This document shows positions 1 through 13,828 of a stretch of 64,000 nucleotides of DNA, piece by piece. The DNA is taken from the NCBI GenBank assembly GCA_036244855.1, contig BQKZ01000950.1:1-64000 (forward strand). The letters are read 5' to 3'. Position numbers and translations under genes: made by a program. The stretch is from Temnopleurus reevesii. Taxonomy: Eukaryota; Echinodermata; Echinoidea; Temnopleuroida; Temnopleuridae. The stretch's first letter is position 1. Every line of letters starts with the position of its first letter. The notes beneath the pieces were generated by a model. It was given only the letters and a program-made list of their open reading frames with translations. It was not told the origin of the DNA and did no database searches.

Positions 1-345
1 CAAGTTCTTGGATCAAAACCCCATTGATACACACTTAGCTTGGGTATTTATTGAACCTTATTGCTGCACTATTACTGAGGGCATGCATCAAAATAGTGTG
101 GACGCACTCTTTGCAAGGGCTCGTATAAAACCTTAGGGCACGTTCTTGCCACATACTGTATCAAAATCCTATGTGTGTACTCTCAGGAAGGGCTTGTATC
201 AAAATCCTCGGGTGCACTCTAAATAGATGGCTTGTTTCCAAACTGTACAGTCAGTGTAAGAATGGGTCTATAGCAAAACCCTATAGGAACACTCTTAGCA
301 AGGGTATATATTAGAGGCCTATTGGCATGCTCTCAATTAGGGCTG
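1..345. repeat. Degenerate tandem repeat, unit about 38 bp
   Basis: A unit of the form TATCAAAAyCCTnnnGnGnrCnCTC followed by ArnnAGGGCT recurs at about 11, 86, 123, 157, 196, 269 and 308, spaced about 34-39 bp where adjacent. Copies differ strongly from each other, so the array is old. It may begin before the window. Confidence 0.6.
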
Positions 346-378
346 AATTCCATGCCCTATCAAAGAAATTAGCTCCTG

Positions 379-547
379 GGAGGTGTTTCATCAGGATAAG
401 AAAGACTTTACGCACGACTTTACGTTCGACTGGTATTCCTTCTTGCGCGTAATCATTCATAATATCACGCGCATTCAGCGCAAGAAGGGGTACCAGTCGA
501 ACGTAAATTTGTGTGTAAAGTCGTTCTTATCTTGGTGAAACACCTCC
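379..547. mobile_element. MITE-like long inverted repeat
   Basis: The left arm starts GGAGGTGTTTCAT and the right arm ends with its complement GTGAAACACCTCC. The arms (about 75 bp each) match with few mismatches through ACTTTACG, CGACTGGTA and CTTCTTGCGC, with an AT-rich centre near 455-470. The element has no open frame and would fold into a long hairpin. A related element is at 59819-59977. Confidence 0.75.
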
Positions 548-1439
548 TTGTGCTGTGTTTGAATGCAGGATTATAGTAATGATACATAACATTTACTAGG
601 CGCTTATTACCCAGTAAATTAAGTGAAGAAAAAGAGGAGAAAAAAATAGTACACTGGTATCAATGCCGATTAATTAAATATATTGTAATATAAATATGGT
701 GTGCACCTCCACTGACTGACCCACAACTGCATCTATGAGTTAAACCAAAGAAATTGTTAAAATGGACAATGAATTCCTATTTCATCAACAGAGGAATATT
801 CTGTATTTTTAAAAATCTTTCATAATGTGGGAATAATGAAGAAATGCAAGAAATTGCTTTTTTTCTGAAGCAACAAAATATATATGCAGAGATAATACAA
901 AAAATGTTCCATCTGAAGTAAAGATTCACTTGTAAATTATATATTTTGGATTGTTCTTTATACAATCTTTTTTTAAGTTGGCAGGTAGTTTGATTATTCT
1001 GATAGTTCTAATATGTATAAAGAAATTACAATAAAGATCATGTTTCACAGAGAGATGTGAATAATGGAATATTTGTAGAGAGCCAAAGGCTCAGAATATA
1101 AAATGGCAAATTTGATTTAGGATGTAATTCTATACATAGCATAAATCTTTGTTTATTTAAGAAATCAAGCAAATCAAGTTACTAACAGCTATGTAGAAAT
1201 TGCAAGTATTTTACATTATCAGATATCAGAAGATATTAAAAGATAAGAAAATGCAGACATAAAGAGCAAATAGGAGTTTAGAGAAATAAATTTCAGATTA
1301 GCAGACATACTCATTTAAAGACAGATATATGATGAAATATCACATTCGTTCAGCAAAATTTACATTCATTTTTGCAAAAAATTATTCTAAAACCAACTTT
1401 GGGAAATTATATTTTAAGACATATATTTCCTCTCAGAAG

Positions 1440-2130
1440 GATATATTCATATCTTCAGTCGACAGCAAGTAAGATTCATTTTTTTTAAAAATCAGTTCAC
1501 ATTAAATAATAAATAGTATGTGTTTTTAATAGAGTATATACATGTTTAAACAGAGTAAATTTTTATAAACAAAACATATTTATGGTGAGAATATGTTTTA
1601 TAGACAGCATGTAGTTTACTTCATGCCCAGAATCAGTTACACAGGTAATGATTTGTATATTATACATACATGTACAATGGAATGAGAAACACTGACTACA
1701 AAGAAAGTAATAGCTTCAAACCGTTCCCTTTTCTTACATTAATATATTCATATCTTTAGAAGATTGATCATAGGCTTCATTTTCAGAATCAGTTCAGATA
1801 GTTATCATGTTTACTTAACAGTGTTTGTGATCTAGAATAACAACATGCTAGATCTACACCAAATGAGGATATCTTTTTGAAAGAAAGTTTCCTTTTCCCC
1901 AAAATGATATGTTAGTATCTTCAGTCGATAGTATCTTTATTAATCTTTATTTTCAGAATCAATAAAGACTATCATCATAATGTAAAAGAATGCAAAAAAA
2001 AACCAAATTTGAAGAAATCATTTTTTTTTTAATCCAGCGTTTTTCTCAGAATAATACGTTCATATCTTCAGTAGACAGCACATAATCTTTTTTTGTCAGA
2101 ATTGGTTCAGATGGTAATAATTTTCACTCA
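1440..2130. repeat. Degenerate repeats around TTCATATCTTCAGTCGA
   Basis: Segments with TTCATATCTTCAGTCGACAG or close variants followed by TTCATTTT..CAGAATCAGTTCA occur at about 1448, 1745, 1911 and 2058, so spacing is roughly 150 bp or twice that. The 137-bp array at 51.0-51.5 kb contains a similar TTCATATCTTCATCTGATAG core, so the two may be related. Confidence 0.55.
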
Positions 2131-3485
2131 TATTGTGAATTTTGCATGCTTTAGAATGATGGATTATGAAATATAATGAAACTGATTTTTACCTACACTG
2201 TTAAAAAGTGGCTTGAAAATAGTCAGATGGAAGCCAAATATAATTTTAGTCAAATTTAACACGTTTCTTTATTGGGTTTGACCGAGTTTCACCAATTTCT
2301 TACTGTAAATTAGTAATATACTGACTAGTTCACCAGTTAACATCGACTGACTATTTGTCTAATTATTTTTTAACCTGATCGTTTCAAGAGTGGAAGTAGA
2401 TTATTCAGGTTTTGAGATATAGAAGAGTTAAGCAAATTTTTATCTTGAGTAGACAGCCTTTTTTTTTTATATATATATCCAGTCTTTTATCATTTAAAGG
2501 ATAACAAGTTTAACAACACACTTAATGCATGTATATGAATGTTATGATTAATTTAGTCATCAAAGAATGAATCAAGATTAAGAATCATGAACTCCATGTT
2601 TTTAACGTTAAGTATACACTCTAATATGGAATCTAGGCACCATGTAGGTCAATAATGATCTCTATTGTTGTCATTAAAGCAATTGTCTCTTATTTCATTG
2701 AAATTTGGGAATTTGATAATATTCAATCACGTTTGTAATACTGAGTTATCTTTTCGAGCTATCTTTCTTGGAACTTTGTTACAAATTTTATATCAACATA
2801 TTTGATCAAAGGGCTAGCTTTCGAGATTAAAGTTTAAGAGTGATCATTTGTTCAAATATCACATCCAAATTGTAACATATTTAGTTTTGGAATTGAAATT
2901 TCATGTTCACTAAGATGCCAATTAGTTTTGTTAATTCTTTTGGAGTGATAATTTTACCTGGATTGGTGGAAATTGTCTGCAATGCATACCAGTACTAATG
3001 CACGCCCAGAAGCAGCAATCAATATCCATGTTCTTTTAATACTCTGGTTATAGACTCTTCAGCCTGTAATCCAAACTAGTAGAAATGGATTATGTGCATT
3101 AAATGATGATATGTGTGTACATAGGCTGGAGATGAGAGTCTATCCAATCCCAGACTCTAGCACTTCACATTAAGGATGTTTGCATGCTGAAATTGCAATA
3201 TGGAGAACATGCTATGTCTTAACCAAGGAAGGGCTGCTGAGACTGAATACAATACAATTTGTGCCATTTTCCTAAATTCTATGTAATTAATTAGTCACCG
3301 GAGACTCAATATTTAGTCATGTGAGACTTCAAGCCATGCGCTAGAGAGAGTACACAAAAACATACCTCTAGAATTATGGTCGTAATTATATAAAGAAAGA
3401 AAAACTAAAGTGTTTTTTTTATGTAGAAAAAGATTTTGAGAAAAGTGACCTACTAGCTCAGCCTTCTCTTACCTTTAATTTACTC

Positions 3486-4290
3486 ATGTGAACATAGTCT
3501 GTTCTCATATAAATACCCCTTAGAGAAAGAATAGGTTTCAGCAATGTATCTTGTGCAGTACATCCATTCTCAGTTTTACATAGAATGATAGTGCTTGTCT
3601 GAACAGGGTCTTTATTCGCACATACCTACATGTACTTGTTTCAGCACTTGTTTCAGTGCGGTATCATGAGCAGTACTCCTATAAGAAAAAAAATTATATC
3701 ATCCATGTGAACAGGGCTTATACTGACAGAAATACCCCAAAGGATAGCACATGTTTCAGCATGGTATCATGAGCAGTACTCCTCTCAGATAAAGATTATA
3801 TTTCCTGTGTGAACAGGGCCTATACTCACATAAATACCCCTGATAGAGAGCACATGTTTCAGCGCAATATCATGAGCACAATTCATCTTAGAAAAGAGAA
3901 TACATTGCTCATGTGAATAGGGTCTATACTCACATAAATACCCCTGAGGGATAGCACATGTTTCAGCGCGGTATCATGAGCACAATTCATCTTAGAAAAG
4001 AGAATACATTGCTCATGTGAATAGGGTCTATACTCACATAAATACCCCTGAGGGATAGCACATGTTTCAGCGCGGTATCATGAGCACAATTCATCTTAGA
4101 AAAGAGAATACATTGCTCATGTGAATAGGGTCTATACTCACATAAATACCCCTGAGGGATAGCACATGTTTCAGCGCGGTATCATGAGCACAATTCATCT
4201 TAGAAAAGAGAATACATTGCTCATGTGAATAGGGTCTATACTCACATAAATACCCCTGAGGGAGAGCACATGTTTCAGCGCGGTATCATG
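3486..4290 (+). repeat. 104-bp tandem repeat, about 8 units
   Basis: The junction GTCTATACTCACATAAATAC recurs at 3922, 4026, 4130 and 4234, exactly 104 bp apart; the units between are almost identical. Diverged upstream units align at about 3497, 3608, 3716 and 3818. Each contains ATACCCCTGAGGGATAGCAC and CAGCGCGGTATCATGAGCA. Homogeneity toward the 3-prime end indicates recent expansion there. Confidence 0.92.
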
Positions 4291-4555
4291 AGCAGTTGGA
4301 GCCTGGCAATTGGAGATGGTCCCAATTGGTGTAGTTTGTTGATCTCATATTTAAATGATACTGTGTCTGGAAACAGCGTAATAAAGAAAGTGATTGCCAG
4401 CAGGCCTGCGTCTGCGTTTCATTGGAAGAGGATTACCAGAAACCACTCGGTTAAGTGAGATCCTTTGAAGGAAATCAGGGTCATTGAAGATGAATATGAT
4501 GCTCTTAGAGAGAGGCACTTTGAACTAGATTGACTTATAATGTCGACATATAATG

Positions 4556-4860
4556 GGATTCTGAGAACCAGAACCAATTATAGTATGAAGAAGAAAGAAA
4601 GGATGTGCCATTCACAGTTATTTATGATTTTATTGTCTCCAATGAAATGATTAGTGTTTACTAAGAATGTGATTGGTTGCGATGTATCATATGCAGAGTT
4701 ATTTACTGTAATGTGAACTTTCAGTGCTCCAAACTAGTGTGGTAGTATTGCATTAATTCTAAAGTAATGTAAATGAAAAAGATAAACAGGTGAAATGTTT
4801 AGTGATGTCCTGCCTGCCTGACCTTTTATCAGTGTATGAGAAATGAAAACAAGACTCTAC
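4556..4860 (+). repeat. First copy of haplotype-like duplication (lacks the MITE)
   Basis: Starting GGATTCTGAGAACCAGAACC, this segment recurs at 5714-6173 in the same orientation with scattered base differences. The second copy carries an extra 183-bp MITE. The level of divergence and the single N between the copies fit two alleles placed in series rather than an old duplication. Confidence 0.75.
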
Positions 4861-5443
4861 AGGAATTTGAAATTACCACCAGTATACAATCAACCCGCAA
4901 CACTCGCCAATTCGCACCCATCTAACGGGCACGTATTCACGAAACAGACAACCATGAATAGCTAATTAGGCAATACACCCTTGTGTTTGATCCCTTATTA
5001 TTCCGTCGCATATATTGTAACCTTTGTAACAGGTACATTTTCTAGCAGTTGAAAGTCCAATCTTTCTCTGGATTTGATTTTTGTTTATGATAAAGTGATA
5101 TAAATTCATCCTTTATGGCATAACATTATTCACTTCAGAACAGAAACGAACTAAAATATTCAGAGACGATAAATCCCCTAATTTCTCACTTGACTCTCAC
5201 CATTTTTTATTCGAAAAATACCTGCAACTAATAGAGTGTCGATATGTGAAGAAGATTTGTAATTTCATATTATGCACGGGTCAGGATCACGGAATTTTGT
5301 CGACAAGTCAGAGATCGCCTCACCTCATTTTGATGTCGGCGCTCTGATTGGCTAATGCCGCGATTTGACTACAGAAATCGTATCGCCCGGGTGATGACGT
5401 CATCTGGTTCCAAGCAATCGCGAACGCAGTAGCTTCATAGACT

Positions 5444-5506
5444 CTTATGGGTCTACCATAGGAGGCGGCGGAGGGCGCGCGCCGTCTCCTATGGTAGACC
5501 CATAAG
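5444..5506. repeat. Palindrome with 25-bp arms
   Basis: CTTATGGGTCTACCATAGGA at 5444 is matched by its complement TCCTATGGTAGACCCATAAG ending at 5506. The arms are 25 bp with one mismatch and enclose a GC-rich 13-bp loop. It sits in a GC-richer block between two copies of TGCACGGGTCAGGATCACG at about 5273 and 5677. Confidence 0.85.
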
Positions 5507-5712
5507 TGTTTTACTATCGCAACACACGGAATTTCGGGTCAACTGCTAGTAAAATGTCATACTTCCAACCCTTCAAAATCACTTTAAACCCTCGCGACTC
5601 TAACTTTTTTCTTGATTGTTTATCTTCCACACTCATCCTCCTTTGAAATTTGAAGACAAAAATAAAATTCAGTTTTTGCACGGGTCAGGATCACGAAAAG
5701 AAATCTTATGTT

Positions 5713-5713
5713 N
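5713..5713. other. Single N marking an assembly join
   Basis: One undetermined base stands exactly before GGATTCTGAGAACC, the first shared base of the duplicated segment. This is how an assembler or scaffolder may abut two overlapping contigs. It supports the view that 4556-5712 and 5714 onward are alternative alleles. Confidence 0.75.
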
Positions 5714-6173
5714 GGATTCTGAGAACCAGAACCAATTATAGTATGAAGAAGAAAGAAAGGATGTGCCATTCACAGCTATTTATGATTTTATTGTCTCCAA
5801 TGAAATGATAATCTCTTAGGGAGTATTGCTCAAAAGTTGCAATTGATCGCAAGTTGCAATTGATCGGAACGCGCCAATCAAAATCATTGTTTCTTGCGCA
5901 TCTTGTTAAATGCACATACCGTGTGCGAATGAAAATGCGCGTTACAAAGTTGCAGGTTCCAAAGTTGCAGTTGATTTGCAGTTGATTTTGAGCAACACCC
6001 CATTAGTGCTTGCTAAGAATGTGAATGTGTTCACTCCGATGTGAACTTACAGTGCTCCAATCTAGTTTGGTAGTATTGCATTAATTCTAGAGTAATGTAA
6101 ATGAAAAAGATAAACAGGTGAAATGTTCAGTGATGTTCTGCCTGTCTGACTTTTCATCAGTGTATGAGAATTG
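5714..6173 (+). repeat. Second copy of haplotype-like duplication (carries the MITE)
   Basis: 5714-5809 matches 4556-4650, then the match resumes at about 6003 and continues to about 6173. The interruption at 5810-6001 is the MITE plus a few bases. Differences in the shared parts are mostly single bases. Confidence 0.75.
5819..6001 (+). mobile_element. MITE-like element, copy 1
   Basis: The ends are imperfect inverted repeats: GGGAGTATTGCTCAAAA at left and, read on the other strand, GGGGTGTTGCTCAAAATC at right. Flanks read CTTA before and ATTA after, and the empty allele at 4647-4653 has one TTA, which suits a TTA target duplication. A second copy in opposite orientation lies at 15668-15850. 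There is no coding capacity. Confidence 0.78.
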
Positions 6174-8628
6174 ACAGGATTTTGGAATGTTGGCAAAATT
6201 CCATGCCAAAACATAGCTGGTGTACATTTTGGAAAAGTTTCATTTAAGTGCAATACTATTAAATCCTTTTTTTACTGAAAGTCATTGTCAGGAAAGTTTC
6301 AATAGGATTAAGATTTGAGGTGGACTTTTTAGCTCGTGTCTAGGAAATATGAATCTAGAACTGGAAATTAGAAGAAATATGAGAAGATTAACCAATGGTT
6401 AAAATAAATTGTTGGTTTAAAGGTTGTTATATTGGACGTTCCCATTTTTGGCATTGTTATACACTTTAAACTGTGTCATTGCAGTAAAATTTTATTGCCA
6501 CCAGTATACACCTCTTTTCAAATTTGCTTCTGAGGTTTACAATTGCGTGGGGGAGGAGATAAGGTCGTGATAAAATAATGAAGGAGAGATGGAGAAGAAA
6601 GGATGATGGAAATGGGGGCAATAAAAAGGATAGATGGATGGGATGAAGAAAGATAAGTTGAACCAGTCCTGATTGGAACAGGGAAAGGGCAAATAAACAC
6701 AGATACAAATAAAAAGATTCAGGACGGACAGGAGGAGAAAGAAAGTGAGAAATAAGAATTGAATTTTTCGCCTATGACTTTTGCACGTAGTTTTGATAGA
6801 GATTGACAGTGGTATGAGAACCTATTTTATGTGATGAATATGTGAGGACAAACATGGTCGAGATGAATGATCAGGCTTTGCTCTCTCAGACAATATGTTT
6901 TGCTAGAGAAATTGGTCCATCCAATTATATTTGTTGGAGGTTGGAATGATAGAAGTGGCAGGAACATGTCAGTTTGAGTATCTACACAAATGGAGCAAAG
7001 TTCTTAGCAAAGTGACAATGTCATGAATTAATTCCAAACACTTACGTCACATGGCTCAGTGTTCTTTTTTGCCTGTTTTTCCGTAATGATTTTTCTTCCC
7101 AACAAGCGTACCTAGAGTAATAGTATGCTCTATTTATTTGTTGTTGCCTGTTATTCATAACTCCAACTCAAGCAGCATTCTTCTACCTTTCTACCTTTCC
7201 TCCAACTTTCCTTAACTATTATCTACTGCATCTTAAGCATCCACCAGGATGGATTTAGTGCATTATTATTATTATTATTTAAGACGCATCTTTTATTGTT
7301 TATTGTATTGTCATATACACACTACACAAATATAAACCCAATACAGCATCATTTTTACTCGCAAATTTAAGAATGTACTAAGTCTGATAGATGCTTGATG
7401 TTATTCTCCATGCAGCTGCTACAGATGTTGTCCATTCTATGTAGTTTCTGAGGCAACATCCCTTGGGCAGTGCTTCTCTAGTTTCGTTGAAGCAGAGAGT
7501 CTACACTATGTTTCTATAGTAGAAAACAAAATTAGCCTGATGATAAGCGTTTGACTTAATAACTCACTATGATGGAGATTGTATTTCAGAATGAACCATT
7601 AAGTGCGGTCCTAATCAAAACCCTAATGAAAGGGTAATAAATATAGTCTTTATGGTATTTTTTAGCTCCTTGATTAGATGGCGGCTTTATTTTGAGAGCT
7701 TTACATTAGCAATGGTGTCAAAGTCCCGACCATAAATCCATTCTTATTCCATCCCGATGGCTTTCTCTTAATAACCTTTGAAAAAGGAGTGAAGCGTAAA
7801 GCCTGTTTTTCCTCTATTGCTAATTAAAAGATGCTTTGTTCATGCAAATAGTGAACTGTTCAAACAATTCATTATTTTTTTTTCTTTGCTTTGTTCTGTG
7901 AGTCAGATGGTGGCAATGACAATGATTTTTCATTATGCTTTGTGTGATCCTTGTAACTATAAGTGCTTCAGTAAAATGCATGCACAGTCAAATTATTATT
8001 ACTTTATAAAACAGGTTTAAGAATTCATTCTAAGATTAGAAAACTGATCATTCAAGGAATTAAAATGCATTTTGAATATTCATCTTGATTAAAAATAACT
8101 GAAGAGTTGAGATTTATATGTAATACTTGCTATAATAGTGATCTTTAAAAAGAAAATTCCAAGTACTTAGTGTCTTGCTATATTTGAATCCTTACCACAC
8201 AGAGCCATAATCCATAATGCTCTGGATTTTGTTTTATGTTTTCTTCCATAAAAAAAAAACAAAATCATACATTTTCATCATAACACCACCACAAATGCTC
8301 AAAATATCAAAATAAAAATTATAGCATATTTGGTAGACTTTGTGATCAAGACAGTTTTGGTCAACTGTCTTGAAATTCAACCTCATTTCAAATACAGATA
8401 TTTCAAAGTTTTGTTTGATAAATATAAATATGCTACATGTCAGACCAATTTTTCTCTCTCACAACACAAGCGAGGATGTTTTCTGTGATATACATGTAGA
8501 TCCTCAGGATCATGAAAGACTTATAATGTATGCAGTGATTATTTTAAAAGGGTACTGGATGGATAATCATTAAAAAAATAATCTCAAACCATCTCTTTTC
8601 CAAGAAACGATTTGTCAGAAGTTTAAGC

Positions 8629-9437
8629 AATTAAGCAAGCTACACCTTATCAAAGCACAAGATATATAGGACTGGGGTCATTTCAAAGAAGCTAAGTATT
8701 TAGAATAGATGCCCAAGGATCTCATTGCTTTAACAGGAAAATTTCTCATTTACTAATATGATGCTATGAAGCTATCACATGTAAACATACAAATTCTAAC
8801 CAGATTGATATATATATATATATCTATAAGCTTTTCATTGGTTCTCTGTTCTCAGATACCAATTGCAAGAAATCGATTGCATCAATGTCTAAACATTAAG
8901 CAATCAAGCAAGATGCACCTTATCAAAGCACAAGATACAGGACCGAGGTCATTTCAAAGAAACTTAGTTGCCCAAGGATCTCATCGCTTTAACAGGGATC
9001 CCCCAGTTACAAATTCTTCATTTCTTAATAGGATATTTCATTGAAATCATATTGGATTTATTCGTATATAGCCACTAACTTTTTTAAAAAATATACAAAT
9101 TTGAAAAGGATTGATGTATACTGTTAAAGCCATCATTTTAGCACACATAAATTTGGTGAATTCATTGAATTTCAGACAAGTTCACTTATAACTTCTTTTT
9201 TTTTTTTTTACTAAGTTGTTCTTTTCAAGATTTGAAAGATTAGTGTACACAAGTGAATTGGCATTCTAATGAGGGAAAATTTTAACGAATTCATGGTTGC
9301 AAAATTCACAAAAATAAAGCCCCAGCAAAAATTTCAGTGGCATCAATGGCATCAGTGTCTTAATATTGAGCAATCAAGCAAGCTACACCTTATCAAAGTA
9401 CAATATATAGGACTGAGGTCATTTCAAAAAGCAAAGT
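8629..9437 (+). repeat. Three dispersed copies of a ~100-bp direct repeat
   Basis: Segments starting CAATyAAGCAAGmTrCACCT with TATCAAAGyACAA and GGACyGrGGTCATTTCAAA occur at about 8629-8740, 8901-8999 and 9371-9437. The third is shorter. Their spacing is irregular, so they are local duplications and not a tandem array. The small open frames over them have no homology. Confidence 0.8.
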
Positions 9438-12400
9438 CAATCAGGGTTTGTCTCTCAGCATGTCAGGGGAGAGCCTTGACCTCTAACTGAATATTTGAAT
9501 GGAAGAAGGACCTAAGTCCAAGATTCTGTTTAAACTAAGTGATACATGAGAAGTTACTGCTAACAAAATGATTAATCATGTTTGTTAAAGACAGGTCCAA
9601 GTACTCAAAATATCACTTGTGAACCAAAACTGGGCAAACTTCTAGAAAAGTTCTAGACTTGGGCCCTTCTTTCAGTCATATACAAATGTAGCCAACATTT
9701 TACTTGGCATTATGAGTGATAATATCTCACTCCACAATGTCTTTCCACTCCACAATGCACAAGTAGCATTGTCTGGTGACAATGTCTCAAGGAAGATATT
9801 CTTACATTTTCACATTCTTTCACACATTGTGAACAATGATGAATTTGTTTTCATCGTGTCAAACGTAAACAAAGATACCATCAATGCTTCCTTCCATCTA
9901 TGTGGTTATTTGTGTTTTTTACTCGGAAGTATGTAGAAAATTTACAACTTACAATTTGTATTTTTGAGAGTACAACTTGCTCTAAAAATTGCCTCTGACA
10001 TTGTCCTGGTAATTCTATATTCATACAGCATCCTTGTTTAATACACGTAGTTGCCGCAAAGAGCAAAGAATTGAAAGCGTGAAATGTTATGAAGATTCTA
10101 ATCTTATCAATAAGTTTTGAAATGGACTTATGCCTGTCTTTCAATCAGCTTTTCACTTGTTAATGTTAGACATCTTTCATCCTATGTTATCATCTTACAT
10201 GCTTTATGCCACCAGAACCCAGGTGTAGTGTGTTGACCTTTCTTACCCTCATCCAAAGGTTTAGGTCCTCAGTAAATCATTATGCACATCTATACACATT
10301 GCATCTTTTATAATGGGAGATGATAAACTTAGATCAGTTATCGGGCAAGAATTCCCTAAAAGGCAAAGTGCTCCTACTCTGTCCTGAATTTATCATTAAT
10401 TTAGCTTAGCATCACCCGATTCCATGCACAATGCATGATAATATGCATATTGTACATCATAGTTCATCAGTACGGTCCAGATTTCCTGTCGCATGGCTTA
10501 ATGAAAATGGAAAGAGAACAGAGCCACTTGAAGCATAGTGCGCATAACCTATGGTGTATTGATATGAAGCTATTTTTGCACTGTTGGCATTCATCTGGTC
10601 TGCTGGTATAATGCACTCAGTTTTTTGCTAATATAATTTTCATTAATAAAGGCATTTGTGATACCAAAATTGAAACATAAAAATTGATTTTTTTTGCGAA
10701 GAATGTTACAATATATCACATTTCTTTTTTCATTCATTTCATCAAATACAGTAATTTGTAACAATACAATGAGCAGGAAAATCTCTCTTAAAATAGTATT
10801 ACTTACAAATGAAAAGGCTGAAAAAAAGCTTGATGTGTGATGTTGAATATTGTGAATTAAATATTAAATAATTAGAAACTCGCTCTATTCATTGATGGCA
10901 TTTTTTTTCAGCTTCTGGACTTTAGGAATATAATTAAAATCCATTAAAGTACTATTCTATTGTGTTGATCAGAAATGATTTACATTTCAAAAGTTTATTT
11001 GTCATCCATACTCTATTCTTACTTAACAATATAGTAGTGAATGTACTTTCTAAAGAATTCTTTGCTACATGATGAATATGTGCAAGGCCTTGCTTATCAA
11101 AGTTTGATTCATGAAAATAATTCACTTTCATAAGTCAGATATAAAGAAATATTAAATTTTATCATATTGCAATAAATGAAAAAGAACACTTTGGTTGTAT
11201 AGAGTTAGCTACTAGCAATGTTTTCAATAAAATCACATTGAACTTTTGACGTTAGCTTTGAAAGGAGGTTTCCAGATGAGATACATTGATATAGGATGAC
11301 ATGATATGGATGATAACAGAAGGAATTGTCTTTAATCTATTTCACGCACTGAGGAAGTATGAGGTCTTTCAACTTTTTGGTTATTAATCCGTCTGCTCGG
11401 AGTGTGAAAAAGATCCATTCTACGGGGAGAGAATCGACGATAATGACATACTTGATTGATGCTCAGTGTCATAACTCTTAACTACTCTTCTGAATAATCT
11501 ATGACATCTTACAGGCACAAACACACACCACTGTGCATTGAGCTTTGGTTGCATCGCCTTGCTTAATTGACTCAACCCACACTTTCACAACTGAATAGAC
11601 TTAGAAATGATGTCACAAAGAATAAATGGAGAAAAATATGATCATTGGAACTGCTGAGTTCACAGGATCACTGTTAGGTTATTTCAATGACGTATTTGAA
11701 CAGTTGTACAATCTAATGATGTCAGAGATATGTGAGAGAGATTTAAGATGATCAAGAGACTTTGGTTGTAAGCATTATTACAGTTAAGATTTACACCATT
11801 AAGTGAATTGAATTAGATTTGAGTCATGTCTACAATCTTTTTCTCAATCTTATTTGAATTATGTATTCTGTAATTTGAATAAACTACAGATTAAGATTTT
11901 AATCCACCACTAATATGTGTTAGACATCCCATGTTTGCATTCATTCACAAATGAATAAACATGGCAGACATCATCGTACAGATTTCTAGGTTGGGTGGTA
12001 GAGTAATTCTACATTAACTGAAGTGCATCATTTCTTTTTCTATGAATGCACCATAACATGTAATTAAAACGACGGTACACCAGAGGTATCAAATAGTCCA
12101 CCATGGCTTATATTTTTATTGAGCGATGTAAGGATTTATTGGAAAACTTGTGAAAAATTTGTCTAAGATCCAGAATTTTAAGAATCTTTAACAAAGTATC
12201 TAAAGCATATCTTTGGTTTAATGATATCCAAGTATGTGATGATAGTTAGGCTGATGAATTAGGCCGATGATAAATTACCTAGCTTTACACGGGCCTGGAT
12301 CCTACACCCGTCTAATGATGAACATTGTAATGAATACCTCCATCTATGTGACCTTTACCTGAGTTGCGTATTACCCACCGATCCCCTTGGCGTCTGAGCT

Positions 12401-13828
12401 CTGCGACTAAGCTCTGCGCAGTGTGAAAAGGAAATTATCTGATGATGAGGATTTAATCATCAGGATCACTGTTTGCACTGATCTTATGCCGTGTTTGCCA
12501 ACACCAGGGCATAGAGAATGCACTCCTCCTATCGCACGGCCCTGCCATTGATTTTCAAGGCGGGTTTGAAGACAGTGGGTGTCGGATGGTGAGATGTAGA
12601 TGGAGTACCTAGCATGCATCCTTTCCTAAGGCGATCACCAAGATTAACTTACAGTGTTGCTAGAGTCAGAGGATAAGGGGTGTTATTGGCGAGTAATTTG
12701 TGGGAAATCCGTATCGTCTATCAATTGTAAACATCCCAGATATTGAAAACCCCTTTCATCATTTATTTATGGGAACTAGATTGAATTCTTGCACAGGAGC
12801 GCATTTCTTTTAAAAGCAAATAATATCTGTGCAGAATGTTAAATTAATTTTTTTAGCTCATTTGGCCATTCCATCTCTTTCATTGAATCTGAAATTATGT
12901 GTTTTTTCCCTCAGTGGCACTCTCAGGGTGCCTAATTCTTGTTGATGTATTTCAATGGTCCAGAAAAAAATACACATATTATGCAGGCATACTTCTTTTT
13001 ATGCAACAATTGAAAGCCCTTGGAGTAGTTCATAGGCCAATTGTCAAATAATAATAGAGAGTGTTTGCAAGCTACTCATAAATACAAAAATGATGTAAGG
13101 CCAGTTTTACCTGTATCTTTCACAACACCAATTTTTTCTTTAGTCATATATAACAAACTCTAACTGATTTATTATTCATATTTTTGTGATAATGGCTTGC
13201 AGGGCACGGATTCATCACATTAATAACCATTCTGTAGATCGCAAGATGCAGAAAATAGATATAGCCATGACAGTTTGTTAAAAATACTGTCCCGTTACGT
13301 GTCATGTGCATGGTACAACCAGCCCAAGAGTTCGATTAATGGTGCCAATGTTTGAATTTATGATTTACATTAGAGGGAATATTGTCATCTTATTTCTGGA
13401 AGTGGATCCTGTTGTCTTTAATTGACGATAATTTGACAGACAATTATTATGATGCTTTTTCATTTAAAAAAAAATATAATTTGAGATGGCTTCTCAAAAT
13501 TTTAATTACATTTTACAGGGTACCAATATAAACCATCTGAAAATTTGCCAAAGTCGTATTTGCTAAATAAAATCAGTAAAGTAGGATAAAAGAGAAACAC
13601 AGTTTCCTGAAGACTGAACAGCGCAAAAACTTCTGAAAGTACCAGTAGTATGACAAATTAATTGATTTAAAAAAAATTATGTCAATGATGAGATGTTTTA
13701 CCTGTTTTTCTGTTCTCTTTAAAACAAACCTAAATTTGGAATATGATAATGACAAGACACCTTTTGTTACACAAGCTTCCTAAATGCTTGTATTGTACTA
13801 AATGTTTTAAATGCATGCGTTGAGTTGA

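Noticed and set aside
3486..4290. CRISPR-like array
   Set aside because: Units are contiguous 104-bp tandem repeats with no variable spacers, and the genome is eukaryotic.
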